DNA of 64,000 nt from Methylobacterium isbiliense (GCF_022179325.1 NZ_BPQQ01000010.1:62001-126000), one strand, 5' to 3'; numbered from the stretch's first letter, positions 28,067 through 36,710 are shown. The notes: a model not told the origin generated them from the letters alone. A program made the numbers and translations.

Positions 28067-28119
28067 GGCCCCTGGCGCGGAGGAGTGGCCGACGCTACAT
28101 GAGGTGGGCGGGGCTGCGG

Positions 28120-28260
28120 GGCGCGTCAGGAGACACATATCCCCGGGGCCTTATCGACTCCCTCGGGAGCTGTCCCCGCCCTGGTCCGTGGACCGGGGCA
28201 CACGGCGCCCACCTACGCTGTAGGTTTCCCGGGATCGATTCTCCAACGGCTCTCGTGGCT
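28120..28260 (+). ncRNA. ssrS: 6S RNA (SsrS), alphaproteobacterial form
   Basis: The 206-bp gap upstream of the 5-formyl-THF cyclo-ligase gene, the classic location of ssrS, folds as a long rod. Pairings seen: GGAG (28129-28132) with CTCC (28241-28244); ATCCC (28139-28143) with GGGAT (28231-28235); and an apical stem GCCCTGGTCC/GGACCGGGGC around 28178-28199. The 3' side of the central bubble holds a small hairpin CCTAC-GCT-GTAGG. Ends are approximate. 6S RNA binds RNA polymerase holoenzyme with housekeeping sigma in stationary phase. Confidence 0.72.
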
Positions 28261-28272
28261 CCGCGCTCCTTC

Positions 28273-28860
28273 ATGACAGACAGACCGGCCGCATCTCCCG
28301 ACAAGGCCTCCCTCCGCCGGGAGGTGCTGGCGCGGCGGGACGCCCTCGATCCGGCCTTCCGCGCCGCGGCCTCCGCCCGCATCGCGCAGGGCGTGCTGGC
28401 CCTGCCCGACCTCGCCGGCTTCGATCTCGTGAGCGCCTTCTGGCCGATCCGCAGCGAGGTCGACGTGCGCCCGCTGCTCGCGGCCCTGCGCGCGCGCGGC
28501 CAAGCGGTCGCCCTGCCGCAGGTCACGCCCGAGGGCTTGATCTTCCGCCGCGTCGATGAGGCGGATGCCCTCGCCTCCGGCGGCTTCGGGCTCAGCGAGC
28601 CGGGTCCCGAGGCGCCGGCGGTGCGCCCGCGCGCGCTCCTCGTGCCGCTCGCGGCCTTCGACCGGCGCGGCCATCGCATCGGCTACGGCAAGGGCTACTA
28701 CGACCGGGCGCTGGCGGATCTGTCGCGTGACGGGCCGGTGCTGGCGGTCGGCATCGCCTTCGCGGCGCAGGAGATTCCCTTCGTGCCCGACACGCCCCAC
28801 GACCGCCGGCTCGATCGCGTCGTCACCGAGGACGGCCCGATCACCCCGGCCGGAGCCTGA
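28273..28860 (+). CDS. 5-formyltetrahydrofolate cyclo-ligase
   Basis: A 195-residue enzyme that converts 5-formyl-THF to 5,10-methenyl-THF with ATP. The conserved LVPLAAFDRRGHRIGYGKGY block (substrate/ATP site) and SAFWPIRSEVD are present. It lies just downstream of the 6S RNA, as ygfA does in many proteobacteria, so the two may share a primary transcript. ymdB follows after 2 bp. Confidence 0.93.
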   Translation: MTDRPAASPDKASLRREVLARRDALDPAFRAAASARIAQGVLALPDLAGFDLVSAFWPIRSEVDVRPLLAALRARGQAVALPQVTPEGLIFRRVDEADALASGGFGLSEPGPEAPAVRPRALLVPLAAFDRRGHRIGYGKGYYDRALADLSRDGPVLAVGIAFAAQEIPFVPDTPHDRRLDRVVTEDGPITPAGA

Positions 28861-28862
28861 CC

Positions 28863-29684
28863 ATGCGCCTCCTCTTCCTCGGCGACGTCGTCGGGCGCCC
28901 CGGCCGGACCGTGGTGAGCGAGCGGCTGCCGGCTCTGCGCGAACGCTGGCGCCTCGACTGCGTGGTGATCAACGGCGAGAACGCCGCGGGCGGCTTCGGA
29001 ATCACCGAGGCGATCTGCGACGAACTCCTCGATGCGGGCGCCGACGCGGTCACGCTCGGCAACCATTCCTTCGACCAGCGCGAGGCGCTGGTGTTCATCG
29101 AGCGCCAGCCGCGGCTGATCCGGCCGGCCAATTACCCCCCGGGCACGCCCGGCCGCGGCGCCACCGTGGTGGAGACCCGCGCCGGCGCCCGGGTGCTCGT
29201 CGTCAACGTGATGGGTCGGATCTTCCTCGATCCCCTCGACGATCCCTTCGCGGCGGCCGAGCGCGAGGTCTCCGCCTGCCCGCTCGGCGCGGCGGCGGAC
29301 GCGGTGGTGGTCGACGTCCACGCCGAGGCGACGAGCGAGAAGGAGGCCTTCGGCCACTACCTCGACGGCCGCGCCACGCTCGTCGTCGGGACGCACACCC
29401 ACGTCCCCACCGCCGATCACCGTATCCTGCCCGGCGGCACCGCCTACCTGTCGGATGCCGGGATGTGCGGCGACTACGATTCGGTGCTCGGCATGCACAA
29501 GGACGAGCCGCTGCGCCGCTTCCTGCAGAAGACGCCGGGCGCCCGCCTGGAAGCCGCGAGCGGCGAGGGCACGCTCTGCGGCATCGCGGTCGAGACCGAC
29601 GACGTCACCGGGCTGGCCCGGTGCGTCTCGGCCGTCCGGCTCGGGCCGCACCTGGAGGAGACGTGGCCGCGCCACTGGGATTGA
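28863..29684 (+). CDS. YmdB-type metallophosphoesterase
   Basis: A 273-residue phosphodiesterase of the TIGR00282/YmdB family (the Bacillus relative cleaves 2',3'-cyclic nucleotides). Metal-site residues are visible: D8 (GDVVG), E39 and N40 (NGEN), N67-H68 (GNH), and the histidines in VDVHAE and GTHTHVPTAD. It has GNHSFDQ where the family usually has a tryptophan. Coupled to the cyclo-ligase gene by a 2-bp gap. Confidence 0.9.
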   Translation: MRLLFLGDVVGRPGRTVVSERLPALRERWRLDCVVINGENAAGGFGITEAICDELLDAGADAVTLGNHSFDQREALVFIERQPRLIRPANYPPGTPGRGATVVETRAGARVLVVNVMGRIFLDPLDDPFAAAEREVSACPLGAAADAVVVDVHAEATSEKEAFGHYLDGRATLVVGTHTHVPTADHRILPGGTAYLSDAGMCGDYDSVLGMHKDEPLRRFLQKTPGARLEAASGEGTLCGIAVETDDVTGLARCVSAVRLGPHLEETWPRHWD

Positions 29685-29820
29685 CGGCGGATTCTCACGG
29701 TCAAGCTGCGGCTTGATCCTGCGCCGTCCAGTCGGCACAGTGCCGGCCGGCATCGATCCTCACACCGGCCGCGGGCGAATCGGCTCACCGCGCCGCCGAA
29801 CCAGCGAGACCTGCGACGCG

Positions 29821-30807
29821 ATGGCGGCGAGTGCTGCGTCCCCTCCCCTGACCTCGCCGCGGATCTTCCTCGTCCGCATGGCGGTGTTCCTGATCCTGGC
29901 GGGCTTCCTGGCCTTCGTCCTCTACCGCCAGATCGTCCCGGCCTTCATGTCCAATCCGGGCCTCAACGGCCTGATTCTCGGCATCCTGTTCGTCGCGGTG
30001 CTGCTCGCCTTCGGGCAGGTGCAGCGCCTCTTCCGGGAGATCCGCTTCGTCAACCGCACGGTGGCGGGCGAGGCGGATCCGGGCACGCCGCGCATCCTCT
30101 CGGCCCTGGCACCGGCCCTGCGCGAGACCGGCGCGGGCGGCAGCGTGGCGCCATCGAGCTTCCGCCCGCTCCTCGACACGGTGGCCTCGCGCCTCGACGA
30201 GGGCCGGGAGGCGTTGCGCTACATCGCCGGGATCCTGATCCTGCTCGGCCTGCTCGGCACCTTCTGGGGCCTCATCGAGACGCTCTCGGCGGTCGGCAGC
30301 GTCATCCGCACCATGCGGGCGGGCGGGGGCGACGCGGCCGTGATGTTCGACGAGCTGAAGAGCGGCCTCGCCGTCCCGCTCTCGGGCATCGGGCTCGCCT
30401 TCTCGGCCTCGCTGTTCGGCCTCGCCGGCTCGCTCATCATCGGCTTCCTCGATCTGCAGGCGGGGCAGGCCCATACGCGGTTCGTCAACGAGCTGGAGGA
30501 TTGGTTCGTGGCGCGGGCCGGTCCGGAGGCGGTGACGGCCGCCCTGCCGGCGGGCCGCACCTCGGAGGCGTCGCTGCGCGACCTCACGGAGGCGGTGACG
30601 CGCCTCTCCAGCCTCGTCGGCGACAGCACCGGCAACAGCCGCGCCAGCACCCAGGCGATGGCGAACCTTGCCGAGGGCATCCAGGGCCTCGTGCAGCACA
30701 TGCGGGCCGAGCAGCAGATGATCCGCGACTGGGTGGAGGCGCAGGCGAGCCGCGAGCGCGAGCTGAAGCAGGTGCTCGACCGCCTGGGCCGGGAGCGGGT
30801 GGAGTGA
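29821..30807 (+). CDS. MotA/TolQ/ExbB-like proton-channel protein
   Basis: A 328-residue inner-membrane protein with helices at about 17-37 and 48-68, a cytoplasmic loop, then two more helices near 137-157 and 187-210 containing the LLGLLGTFWGLIETLS and SGIGLAFSASLFGLAGS patterns of proton-channel proteins. It is paired with an OmpA-domain protein just downstream, like MotA with MotB, but this pair belongs to a non-flagellar Rhizobiales family. Its job is probably to use proton flow to act on the envelope or peptidoglycan. Its stop lies in an inverted repeat. Confidence 0.85.
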   Translation: MAASAASPPLTSPRIFLVRMAVFLILAGFLAFVLYRQIVPAFMSNPGLNGLILGILFVAVLLAFGQVQRLFREIRFVNRTVAGEADPGTPRILSALAPALRETGAGGSVAPSSFRPLLDTVASRLDEGREALRYIAGILILLGLLGTFWGLIETLSAVGSVIRTMRAGGGDAAVMFDELKSGLAVPLSGIGLAFSASLFGLAGSLIIGFLDLQAGQAHTRFVNELEDWFVARAGPEAVTAALPAGRTSEASLRDLTEAVTRLSSLVGDSTGNSRASTQAMANLAEGIQGLVQHMRAEQQMIRDWVEAQASRERELKQVLDRLGRERVE

Positions 30808-30907
30808 GACCGCTTCCGGACGATCCCTTCCGGAAGCGGTCTCAGACGCCCGCGCGGCGTCTGAGCGAAGCCGAAATCCGCATTGCGAAGCAATTAATCG
30901 GATTTCG
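30805..30907 (-). repeat. Intergenic palindromic element, copy 1 (three hairpins)
   Basis: Three consecutive perfect inverted repeats fill the gap between the channel and OmpA genes: TGAGACCGCTTCCGG (30805-30819) with its complement at 30830-30844; CTCAGACGCC (30841-30850) with 30856-30865; and CGAAATCCG (30872-30880) with 30899-30907 enclosing ATTGC-GAA-GCAAT. Read on the minus strand, it shares the core GGCTTCGCTCAG and the hairpin order with elements at 58.26 and 58.39 kb. Confidence 0.75.
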
Positions 30908-30937
30908 TATGAGGCCGATGCGCCGGGGTGACGCCTG

Positions 30938-31951
30938 ATGGCCGGCCGGGCCCTGCGGCGCGACCGCACTCTCAACGTCTGGCCGGGCTACGTCGACGCG
31001 CTCACCACCCTGCTGCTCTCGGTGGTGTTCCTGCTCACCATCTTCGTCACCGGGCAGTTCTTCCTCTCGCAGGAGATTTCCGGCCGCGACACGGTGCTCG
31101 ACCGGCTCAACCGCCAGATCGCCGAACTGAACGACCTCCTCGCCCTCGAACGCTCCGGGCGGCGCACCCTGGAGGAGACGGCGGCGGCGCTGCGTTCGAA
31201 CCTGCAAACCTCGGAGGCCGAGCGGCGGCGCCTGCAGGACGCCCTGGCGACCGACCAGGGCGCGCAGGGCAAGGCGAGCGAACTCGGGCGCCAGCTCGAG
31301 GTCGAGAAGGGGGCGACCAGCCGTGCGCTGAGCCAGGTCGAGCTCCTCAGCCAGCAGATCTCGGCGATGCGCCAGCAACTCGCCGCGCTGGAGGATGCGC
31401 TCGCCGCCTCCGAGACCCGCGACCGCGAGAGCCAAGCCCGCATCGCCGACCTCGGCAGCCGCCTCAACGTCGCGCTCGCCCAGCGCGTGCAGGAACTGGC
31501 CCGCTACCGCTCCGACTTTTTCGGCCGCCTGCGGCAGATCCTCGGCAACCGTCAGGACATCCGCATCGTCGGCGACCGCTTCGTGCTGCAATCCGAGGTG
31601 CTCTTCGCCGCCGGCCAAGCGACGCTGCGCCCCGAGGCCGGCTCGGAACTCGACCGCATCGCCGCCGCGATCGTCGAACTCAACCGGCAGATCCCATCCG
31701 ACATCCCCTGGGTGCTGCGGGTCGACGGCCATACCGACGCCCGGCCGATCAGCTCCGCCGCCTTCCCGTCGAACTGGGCGCTGTCGGCGGCCCGGGCCAT
31801 CGCGGTGGTGCAGTACATGGTCGGCCGCGGCATCCCGCCCCAGCGCCTGCTCGCCGGCGCCTTCGGCGAGTTCCAGCCCCTCGACGCGGGCACGACGGAC
31901 GAGGCCTACGCCCGCAACCGGCGCATCGAGCTGAAGCTGACGGAGCGGTGA
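30938..31951 (+). CDS. OmpA/MotB-domain peptidoglycan-binding protein
   Basis: A 337-residue protein: N-terminal membrane anchor (about 19-43, VDALTTLLLSVVFLLTIFV), a coiled coil from about 50 to 195 rich in Gln, Glu and Leu, and an OmpA-like domain (about 210-335) with VDGHTDARP and RNRRIELKL. It should be the periplasmic, wall-binding partner of the channel protein encoded just before. Together they form a MotAB-like energised complex unrelated to flagella by context. Confidence 0.9.
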   Translation: MAGRALRRDRTLNVWPGYVDALTTLLLSVVFLLTIFVTGQFFLSQEISGRDTVLDRLNRQIAELNDLLALERSGRRTLEETAAALRSNLQTSEAERRRLQDALATDQGAQGKASELGRQLEVEKGATSRALSQVELLSQQISAMRQQLAALEDALAASETRDRESQARIADLGSRLNVALAQRVQELARYRSDFFGRLRQILGNRQDIRIVGDRFVLQSEVLFAAGQATLRPEAGSELDRIAAAIVELNRQIPSDIPWVLRVDGHTDARPISSAAFPSNWALSAARAIAVVQYMVGRGIPPQRLLAGAFGEFQPLDAGTTDEAYARNRRIELKLTER

Positions 31952-32046
31952 GTCCGCGGCCGTGATGGCGGGTCGCCTCGGCGGGCGAGGGGCAAAGGAC
32001 GGGGAGCCCCTGTCTCTGTGGGCTGACGGGCCTTGGAGTGCGATTC

Positions 32047-32445
32047 GTGATCTTCCCGGCGACCACAGCCTTCTTCGCGGCCCTGCTCGCGCTCCTGTAT
32101 GTCGGCCTGTCCGGCTGGGTCGTGGCCGGGCGCCTCAAGGCGCACGCGCTGCACGGGGACGGGGACGACCCGGACCTCCTCAAGCGCATCCGCAGCCACG
32201 GCAACTTCGCCGAGTTCGTGCCGCTCTCGCTGCTGCTGGTCGCGCTGCTCGAAGGCGGCGGCGCGAGCCGCACGCTGGTCACGGGGCTGCTCGTCGTCCT
32301 CCTCGTCGCGCGCATCCTGCACCCGTTCGGGATGCTCGCGCCGGCGGATTCGCCCCGCCAGTTCGCCTGCCGGGGCGGCGGCATCCTGGCGACGGTCGGG
32401 GTGATCGCGGTGGCGGCGGTCGCGCTCCTCGTCAGGGGGGCGTGA
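32047..32445 (+). CDS. MAPEG-family membrane protein
   Basis: A 132-residue protein with four hydrophobic helices and the MAPEG signature: RIRSHGNFAEFVPLSLLLVA followed by ARILHPFGM. MAPEG proteins are glutathione-linked membrane enzymes in eukaryotes; bacterial YecN-like members are mostly uncharacterised. GTG at 32047 has GGAG eight bases upstream; a GTG at 32038 overlaps that site and is less likely. Confidence 0.85.
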   Translation: MIFPATTAFFAALLALLYVGLSGWVVAGRLKAHALHGDGDDPDLLKRIRSHGNFAEFVPLSLLLVALLEGGGASRTLVTGLLVVLLVARILHPFGMLAPADSPRQFACRGGGILATVGVIAVAAVALLVRGA

Positions 32446-32454
32446 TCCCGTCCG

Positions 32455-34263
32455 TCACACCGCGACGAGCCGCTCCCGGCGCCGGGCTTCGTCGGCGGCG
32501 ACGTCGAACTGCAACGCCGCGAGCTGGGCGTAGAGGCCGTTGCGGGCCAGCAGGGCCTCGTGCGTCCCCTCCTCCACCACGCGGCCCTCGTCGAGGACGA
32601 GGATGCGGTCGGCGGCGCGGATCGTGGCGAGGCGATGGGCGATGACCAGGGTGGTGCGCCCCTTCATCAGGAGGTCCAGCGCGGCCTGCACCGCCCGTTC
32701 GCTCTCGGCATCGAGGGCGGAGGTCGCCTCGTCGAGGAGCAGGATCGGCGCGTCCTTGAGGATCGCCCGCGCGATGGCGATGCGCTGGCGTTGCCCGCCC
32801 GAGAGGGTGACCCCGCGCTCGCCCACCAGGGTGGCGTAGCCTTCGGGCAGGGTGCGGACGAACCCGTCCGCATGGGCCTGCTCGGCGGCGCGCACCACCT
32901 GCGCCTCGGTGGCCTCCGGGCGGCCGTAGCGGATGTTGTCGAGCACGCTGCCGCTGAACACGATCGGGTCTTGGGGCACCAGCGAGAGGCGGCGGCGCAG
33001 GGCGTCGGGATCGGCCGTCGCGATCGGGACGCCGTCGACGCAGACCCGTCCCGAATCGGGATCGTAGAAGCGCAGCAGCAGTTGCAGCACCGTGCTCTTA
33101 CCCGCGCCCGAGGGACCGACCAGCGCGACCCGCTCGCCGGGCGCGACCGTGAAGCGCAGGTCGTGCAGCGCGGAGCGCTCGGGCCGCGCCGGGTAGGAGA
33201 AGGTGACGCCCTCGAACGCCACCTCGCCGCGCGGCGGTTCCGGCAGCGCCGCGGGCCGGGCGGGTGCGGCGATGGCAGGTTCAGTGCGCAGGATCTCGCC
33301 GAGCCGCTCGGCGGCGCCCGCCGCGAGCGTCAGTTCCCCGTAGACCTCCGAGAGCTGGCCGAGCGCGCTCGCGCCGAACACCGCGTAGAGCACGAACTGC
33401 GAGAGCTGGCCCGCCGTCAGGGCGCCGCTCGCCACCCCTTGCGCGCCGTACCACAGCACGCCGACCACGCTGGCCGAGATGAGGAAGATCGCCACGCCCG
33501 TGAGCAGCGCCCGCGCCCGCGCCGAGGCGCGCGCGGCCAGAAAGGCGTCCTCGGACGCCGCGGCGAAGCGCGAAGCGGTGGCCGGCCCCATGCCGAAGGC
33601 CTGCATGGTGCGCACCGCGCCCACCGCCTCGGTGGCGTACGCGGAGGCATCCGCGAGACGGTCCTGCGCGGCCCGCGAGCGGCGGCGCACGCCCCGCCCC
33701 GAGAGGATCAGCGGGAAGACGATCACCGGGATCGCCGCGAGCACCAGCACCGAGAGCCAGGGGCTCGTCCACACCATCATGCCGACGGCGCCCGTGAACA
33801 GCACCGCATTGCGCAGCAGGATCGAGAGCGAGACGCCGAACACCGCCTTCACCTGCGCGGCATCGGCCGTGAGGCGGGAGACCAGCTCGCCGCTGCGGGC
33901 CTGGTCGAAGAAGGAGGGATCAAGCAGCGTGAGGCGCGCGAACACCGCGGACCGCAGATCCGCGATCACCCGCTCGCCGAGCGTGACCACGAAGTAGTAG
34001 CGCGCCGCGCTCGCCGCCGCGAGCAGCGCCACAACGCCGATCAGCGCGCCGAAATAGGCGTCGATCATCGCGACGCCCTCCTGCGAGAAGCCGACATCGA
34101 CGACGCGCCGGATGGCGACCGGCACCACCAGCGTCGCCCCGGCGGCGGCCACCAGGGCCACCAGGGCCGCGGCGATCCGCCCGCGATAGCGCATCGCGAA
34201 GGGAATGAGCGGTCTCAGCGCCCCCAGGGAGGCCCGGGAGCGGGGTTCGTCGGCACTGGCCAT
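32455..34263 (-). CDS. ABC exporter, fused permease and ATPase (MsbA-like)
   Basis: A 602-residue half-transporter with six membrane helices in residues 20-310 and a complete nucleotide-binding domain: Walker A GPSGAGKS (383-390), Q-loop SLVPQDP, signature LSGGQRQR, Walker [13 protein letters not shown] and switch His in VIAHRLAT. Homodimers of this type flip lipids or drugs; the substrate is not predictable. Monocistronic and divergent from rpmE. Confidence 0.92.
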   Translation of the reverse strand: MASADEPRSRASLGALRPLIPFAMRYRGRIAAALVALVAAAGATLVVPVAIRRVVDVGFSQEGVAMIDAYFGALIGVVALLAAASAARYYFVVTLGERVIADLRSAVFARLTLLDPSFFDQARSGELVSRLTADAAQVKAVFGVSLSILLRNAVLFTGAVGMMVWTSPWLSVLVLAAIPVIVFPLILSGRGVRRRSRAAQDRLADASAYATEAVGAVRTMQAFGMGPATASRFAAASEDAFLAARASARARALLTGVAIFLISASVVGVLWYGAQGVASGALTAGQLSQFVLYAVFGASALGQLSEVYGELTLAAGAAERLGEILRTEPAIAAPARPAALPEPPRGEVAFEGVTFSYPARPERSALHDLRFTVAPGERVALVGPSGAGKSTVLQLLLRFYDPDSGRVCVDGVPIATADPDALRRRLSLVPQDPIVFSGSVLDNIRYGRPEATEAQVVRAAEQAHADGFVRTLPEGYATLVGERGVTLSGGQRQRIAIARAILKDAPILLLDEATSALDAESERAVQAALDLLMKGRTTLVIAHRLATIRAADRILVLDEGRVVEEGTHEALLARNGLYAQLAALQFDVAADEARRRERLVAV

Positions 34264-34405
34264 GTCGCGTCGGTCTGGTCCGTTGTGGCTGCGCTTGTTT
34301 GGCGCCGTCGGGTGAGGTATAGGCCGCCGCTCATCCGATTACGCGCGATCAATGGCCGCGGCCCACAGCGGAGCGTTCGGGGCGGGCCGCATCGAGGAAT
34401 TTGTC

Positions 34406-34657
34406 ATGGCGAAGAACACTGCCGGCAAGAAGGGCACCGAGCATCCCGAGTACCACTTCATCAAGGTGGTGATGACCGACGGGACCGAGTTCACCACCCG
34501 GTCGACCTGGGGCAAGGAGGGCGACACCCTCAACCTCGACATCGACCCGACCACGCACCCGGCCTGGACGGGCGGCGAGCAGAAGCTGATGGACCGCGGC
34601 GGCCGCGTGTCGCGCTTCAACTCGCGCTTCGGCAACATGTCCTTCGGCAAGAAGTGA
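34406..34657 (+). CDS. rpmE: 50S ribosomal protein L31
   Basis: An 83-residue ribosomal protein of the alphaproteobacterial long form. The cysteine pairs of zinc-binding L31 are absent, which is usual for this group. Conserved strings include [16 protein letters not shown] and [12 protein letters not shown] rho-independent terminator follows 33 bp after the stop. It is a single-gene unit. Confidence 0.95.
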   Translation: MAKNTAGKKGTEHPEYHFIKVVMTDGTEFTTRSTWGKEGDTLNLDIDPTTHPAWTGGEQKLMDRGGRVSRFNSRFGNMSFGKK

Positions 34658-34690
34658 GGGACGGCGCTGCGGCGCCTCCACCCTCTGCAG

Positions 34691-34721
34691 AACCCCGGCT
34701 GCTCGGCCGGGGTTTTTGTTT
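34691..34721 (+). terminator. Rho-independent terminator of rpmE
   Basis: A perfect nine-base stem AACCCCGGC/GCCGGGGTT (34691-34699 and 34706-34714) with a six-base loop is followed by a T-rich tract ending at 34721. Confidence 0.92.
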
Positions 34722-34745
34722 GCGCCCGCCGCGCCCGGCGGAGGA

Positions 34746-35279
34746 TCAGGAGGCCGGCCGGAAGGCGGCCCGCAGCCGGTCCTGCTGGGCGAAGACCGGG
34801 CTCTCCCGCGGGGCCGGCGTCGGCCGGTCGTCCGAGATCAGCCCGTCGAGGTGCAGGATCCGCGCGTGCAGGCGCTTGGAATGGCCGATCAGCGCCTGCA
34901 GGGAGAGCGGCAACTCGCTGATCAGGACGGCCGCGTTCTCGCCCGCCTCGGTCGTGGTCAGGCGCACGCGGGTCTTCTCCTGCACCGCCTCGCTCAGGGA
35001 CAATTCGCCCTCGGCCACCGCGCGCTGCACGAGGAGCCAGGAGGCGATCTGCATCAGGCGGGTGGTGAGCCGCATGCTCTCGCTGGCATAGGTGAGCGCG
35101 GCATGGCGGGGCAGCAGGCGCGACTCGTCGCGGCCCGGACCGTCGAGATAGGCGGCGGTCTCCTCGACGAGGGTCATGCCCTCGCGAAACAGCTCGCGGA
35201 AGGCCTCCGAGGCGACGAAGGTCTCGCCGAAATTCACGGTCTCGCGCACCTCGCGAAACACCACGTCCGTCCCGATCAT
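34746..35279 (-). CDS. DUF1465 / RcdA-like regulator
   Basis: A 177-residue helical protein of the family of Caulobacter RcdA, an adaptor that helps ClpXP degrade CtrA and other cell-cycle proteins. Conserved blocks include FREGMTLVEETAAYLDGPGR, RLTTRLMQIASWLLVQRAV and a charged C-terminal tail. GGAGG lies six bases before the ATG at 35279. The upstream 468-bp gap contains a perfect CtrA-type box at 35605-35620 and a TTAACC half-site at 35399. Confidence 0.85.
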   Translation of the reverse strand: MIGTDVVFREVRETVNFGETFVASEAFRELFREGMTLVEETAAYLDGPGRDESRLLPRHAALTYASESMRLTTRLMQIASWLLVQRAVAEGELSLSEAVQEKTRVRLTTTEAGENAAVLISELPLSLQALIGHSKRLHARILHLDGLISDDRPTPAPRESPVFAQQDRLRAAFRPAS

Positions 35280-35479
35280 GTGCCCTCCTGCGCGGTCCCG
35301 GCACCGTCCCTGTCCCGAGGCGGGACGCCGGCGGTGCACCTGCGCTATCGACCGCAAGTGTAGCGCCACGGCGGGGACGGCGCTTCCTTCAGGAAGCGTT
35401 AACCCTAACGGCAACGCGCGCGGGGGCCCGTGGCTCCCGGGCGACCGGACCGGCCGGGAGAGCAGCCGGCCCGGAGAGC

Positions 35480-35513
35480 GGCCAAAAAGAAAGCCGCCCC
35501 GGGAGGGGGCGGC
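35480..35513 (-). terminator. Rho-independent terminator on the minus strand
   Basis: GCCGCCCC (35493-35500) pairs with GGGGCGGC (35506-35513); on the minus strand the stem is followed by TTTCTTTTTGG. It ends the candidate small RNA, since the nearest minus-strand gene stop is 235 bp upstream. Confidence 0.8.
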
Positions 35514-35580
35514 GGGAAAGTCGTACAGGGAGGCATCAAACAGAGTGGACAGAGACCACTCGACATCCAGAAGGCTGGAC
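35480..35580 (-). ncRNA. Candidate CtrA-controlled small RNA
   Basis: On the minus strand, a promoter-like arrangement (CtrA box, then GATAAC at 35592-35587 twelve bases on) is followed by about 100 nt that fold into three hairpins: TCCAG/CTGGA, GAGTGG/CCACTC and a GC-rich terminator. An unpaired GCCTCCCTG between the last two could pair with ribosome binding sites. No ORF fits. The start is estimated from the -10-like element. I do not recognise a named family. Confidence 0.5.
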
Positions 35581-35604
35581 GGCTCTGGTTATCGTCCGGA
35601 AAGC

Positions 35605-35620
35605 TTAAAAAATGGTTAAC
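35605..35620 (+). promoter_or_regulatory. Full CtrA-type box TTAA-N7-TTAAC
   Basis: TTAAAAAATGGTTAAC at 35605-35620 matches the full consensus bound by the alphaproteobacterial cell-cycle regulator CtrA. It lies between the RcdA-like gene and the DUF1192 gene, and stands at the right distance from a -10-like GATAAC for minus-strand transcription. Confidence 0.65.
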
Positions 35621-35747
35621 GGCGCCGCGCCGCGGGGCCGATCCCGCTGGCGCGCCCGGCATTTGCGGGCGCAGCCGGAGGCGCGGCGAACCGCCGGGGC
35701 GGCGCCTGCGAGGAGGCCTGCAAGATGTCGAGCGACGGCTCGGACGC

Positions 35748-35936
35748 TCAGAGCTTGAACACCGCGTGGGCGGCCGCCTGGGAAGCCTGCCGGTGGCGCC
35801 GCGCCTCCTCCAGCCGCTCGATCTCCCGGCGCAGCGTGGCGATGCGCGCGTCGAGATCGTCGATCGAGAGCGCCGCGAGGTCCTGTCCGATCACGTGAAC
35901 GGGCGCCGGGCGCGGGCGGTCCTCGTCGTGAATCAT
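35748..35936 (-). CDS. DUF1192 small protein
   Basis: A 62-residue protein with the family's layout: a Pro-rich N-terminus, then GQDLAALSIDDLDARIATLR leading into a short coiled coil up to the C-terminus. Found across Rhizobiales; function unknown. GGGAGGGAA lies six to seven bases before the ATG, a strong site. Confidence 0.85.
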   Translation of the reverse strand: MIHDEDRPRPAPVHVIGQDLAALSIDDLDARIATLRREIERLEEARRHRQASQAAAHAVFKL

Positions 35937-36136
35937 CGGCTTCCCTCCCCTGGTCCGGCGGTTTCCTTAACGCGATTGACTCGCCCCGGCCATTCCGCCA
36001 TACAGCGGCCCACGTGAGGCCGCCGCCCGGTGAGGGCGTGCGCTCGCATTCGCCTTGACACAATCTGAATTCCACGAGGGCTGCGGCGCTGTGCTCATCC
36101 GCGGCAGCGCCGGCCCCGGCCTTCGGAGACACCGCC

Positions 36137-36271
36137 GTGAAGAGAACGTACCAACCCTCGAAGCTCGTGCGCAAGCGCCGCCACGGCTTCCGCGCCCGCA
36201 TGGCCACCGTCGGTGGCCGCAAGGTCATCGCGGCCCGCCGGGCCCGCGGCCGCAAGCGCCTTTCGGCCTGA
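36137..36271 (+). CDS. rpmH: 50S ribosomal protein L34
   Basis: A 44-residue highly basic protein: [20 protein letters not shown] at residues 2-21, then [17 protein letters not shown]. The start codon is GTG at 36137, because no ATG precedes the conserved KRTYQPS. First gene of rpmH-rnpA-yidC-engB. Confidence 0.97.
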   Translation: MKRTYQPSKLVRKRRHGFRARMATVGGRKVIAARRARGRKRLSA

Positions 36272-36293
36272 AGGCCCGGCGGCGCGGGGCCGC

Positions 36294-36710
36294 ATGAGCG
36301 CCGCGGACGAGCCGCCCCCGCCCCTCGGGCGGATCAGGCGGCGGCCTGACTATCTGGCGGCGGCCGCGGGCCGCCGTTTCCACACCGGGCGCCTGACGGC
36401 GCAGGGGCGGCTGCGCGAGGGGCCGGATGAGGCACCGGGCGAGACGGGTCTGCGGTTCGGCTTCACGGTCACCAAGCGGACCGGGCACGCCACGGAGCGC
36501 AACCGGATCCGCCGCCGGCTCAAGGCCGCGGTGGAACTCGCCGGGGCCGGCCACGCGGCCCAGCCGCTCGACGTGGTGCTGATCGGCCGGCGCGAGGCCC
36601 TGGGCGCGCCCTTCGCACTCCTCGTCGACGACATCCGGCGCGCCCTGGCCGCCGTGACGAAGCCCCGCCCGCCGGGCGGGGGGCGGCGCGGACCGAGAAC
36701 TGATTCGTGA
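36294..36710 (+). CDS. rnpA: Ribonuclease P protein component
   Basis: A 138-residue basic protein that assists RNase P RNA in maturing tRNA 5' ends. The RNR motif is intact in ATERNRIRRRLKAAVE, and FGFTVTKRTGHA precedes it. It starts 22 bp after rpmH. Downstream, a hairpin GGCGGGCC/GGTCCGCC near 36713-36732 lies before yidC; the small yidD gene often found between rnpA and yidC is missing. Confidence 0.93.
   Translation: MSAADEPPPPLGRIRRRPDYLAAAAGRRFHTGRLTAQGRLREGPDEAPGETGLRFGFTVTKRTGHATERNRIRRRLKAAVELAGAGHAAQPLDVVLIGRREALGAPFALLVDDIRRALAAVTKPRPPGGGRRGPRTDS

Larger units (their letters stand above)
35280..35747. other. 468-bp intergenic region upstream of the RcdA-like gene
   Basis: Besides the CtrA box, small RNA and terminator listed separately, it has a hairpin CGCTTCCT-TC-AGGAAGCG at 35381-35398 directly next to GTTAACCCTAACG, and a compositionally odd, AT-richer patch at 35520-35620. 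No protein gene is supported. Confidence 0.6.

Noticed and set aside
32560-35091. An 843-codon plus-strand open frame
   Set aside because: It is antisense to the ABC exporter and runs through rpmE out of frame; no motif.
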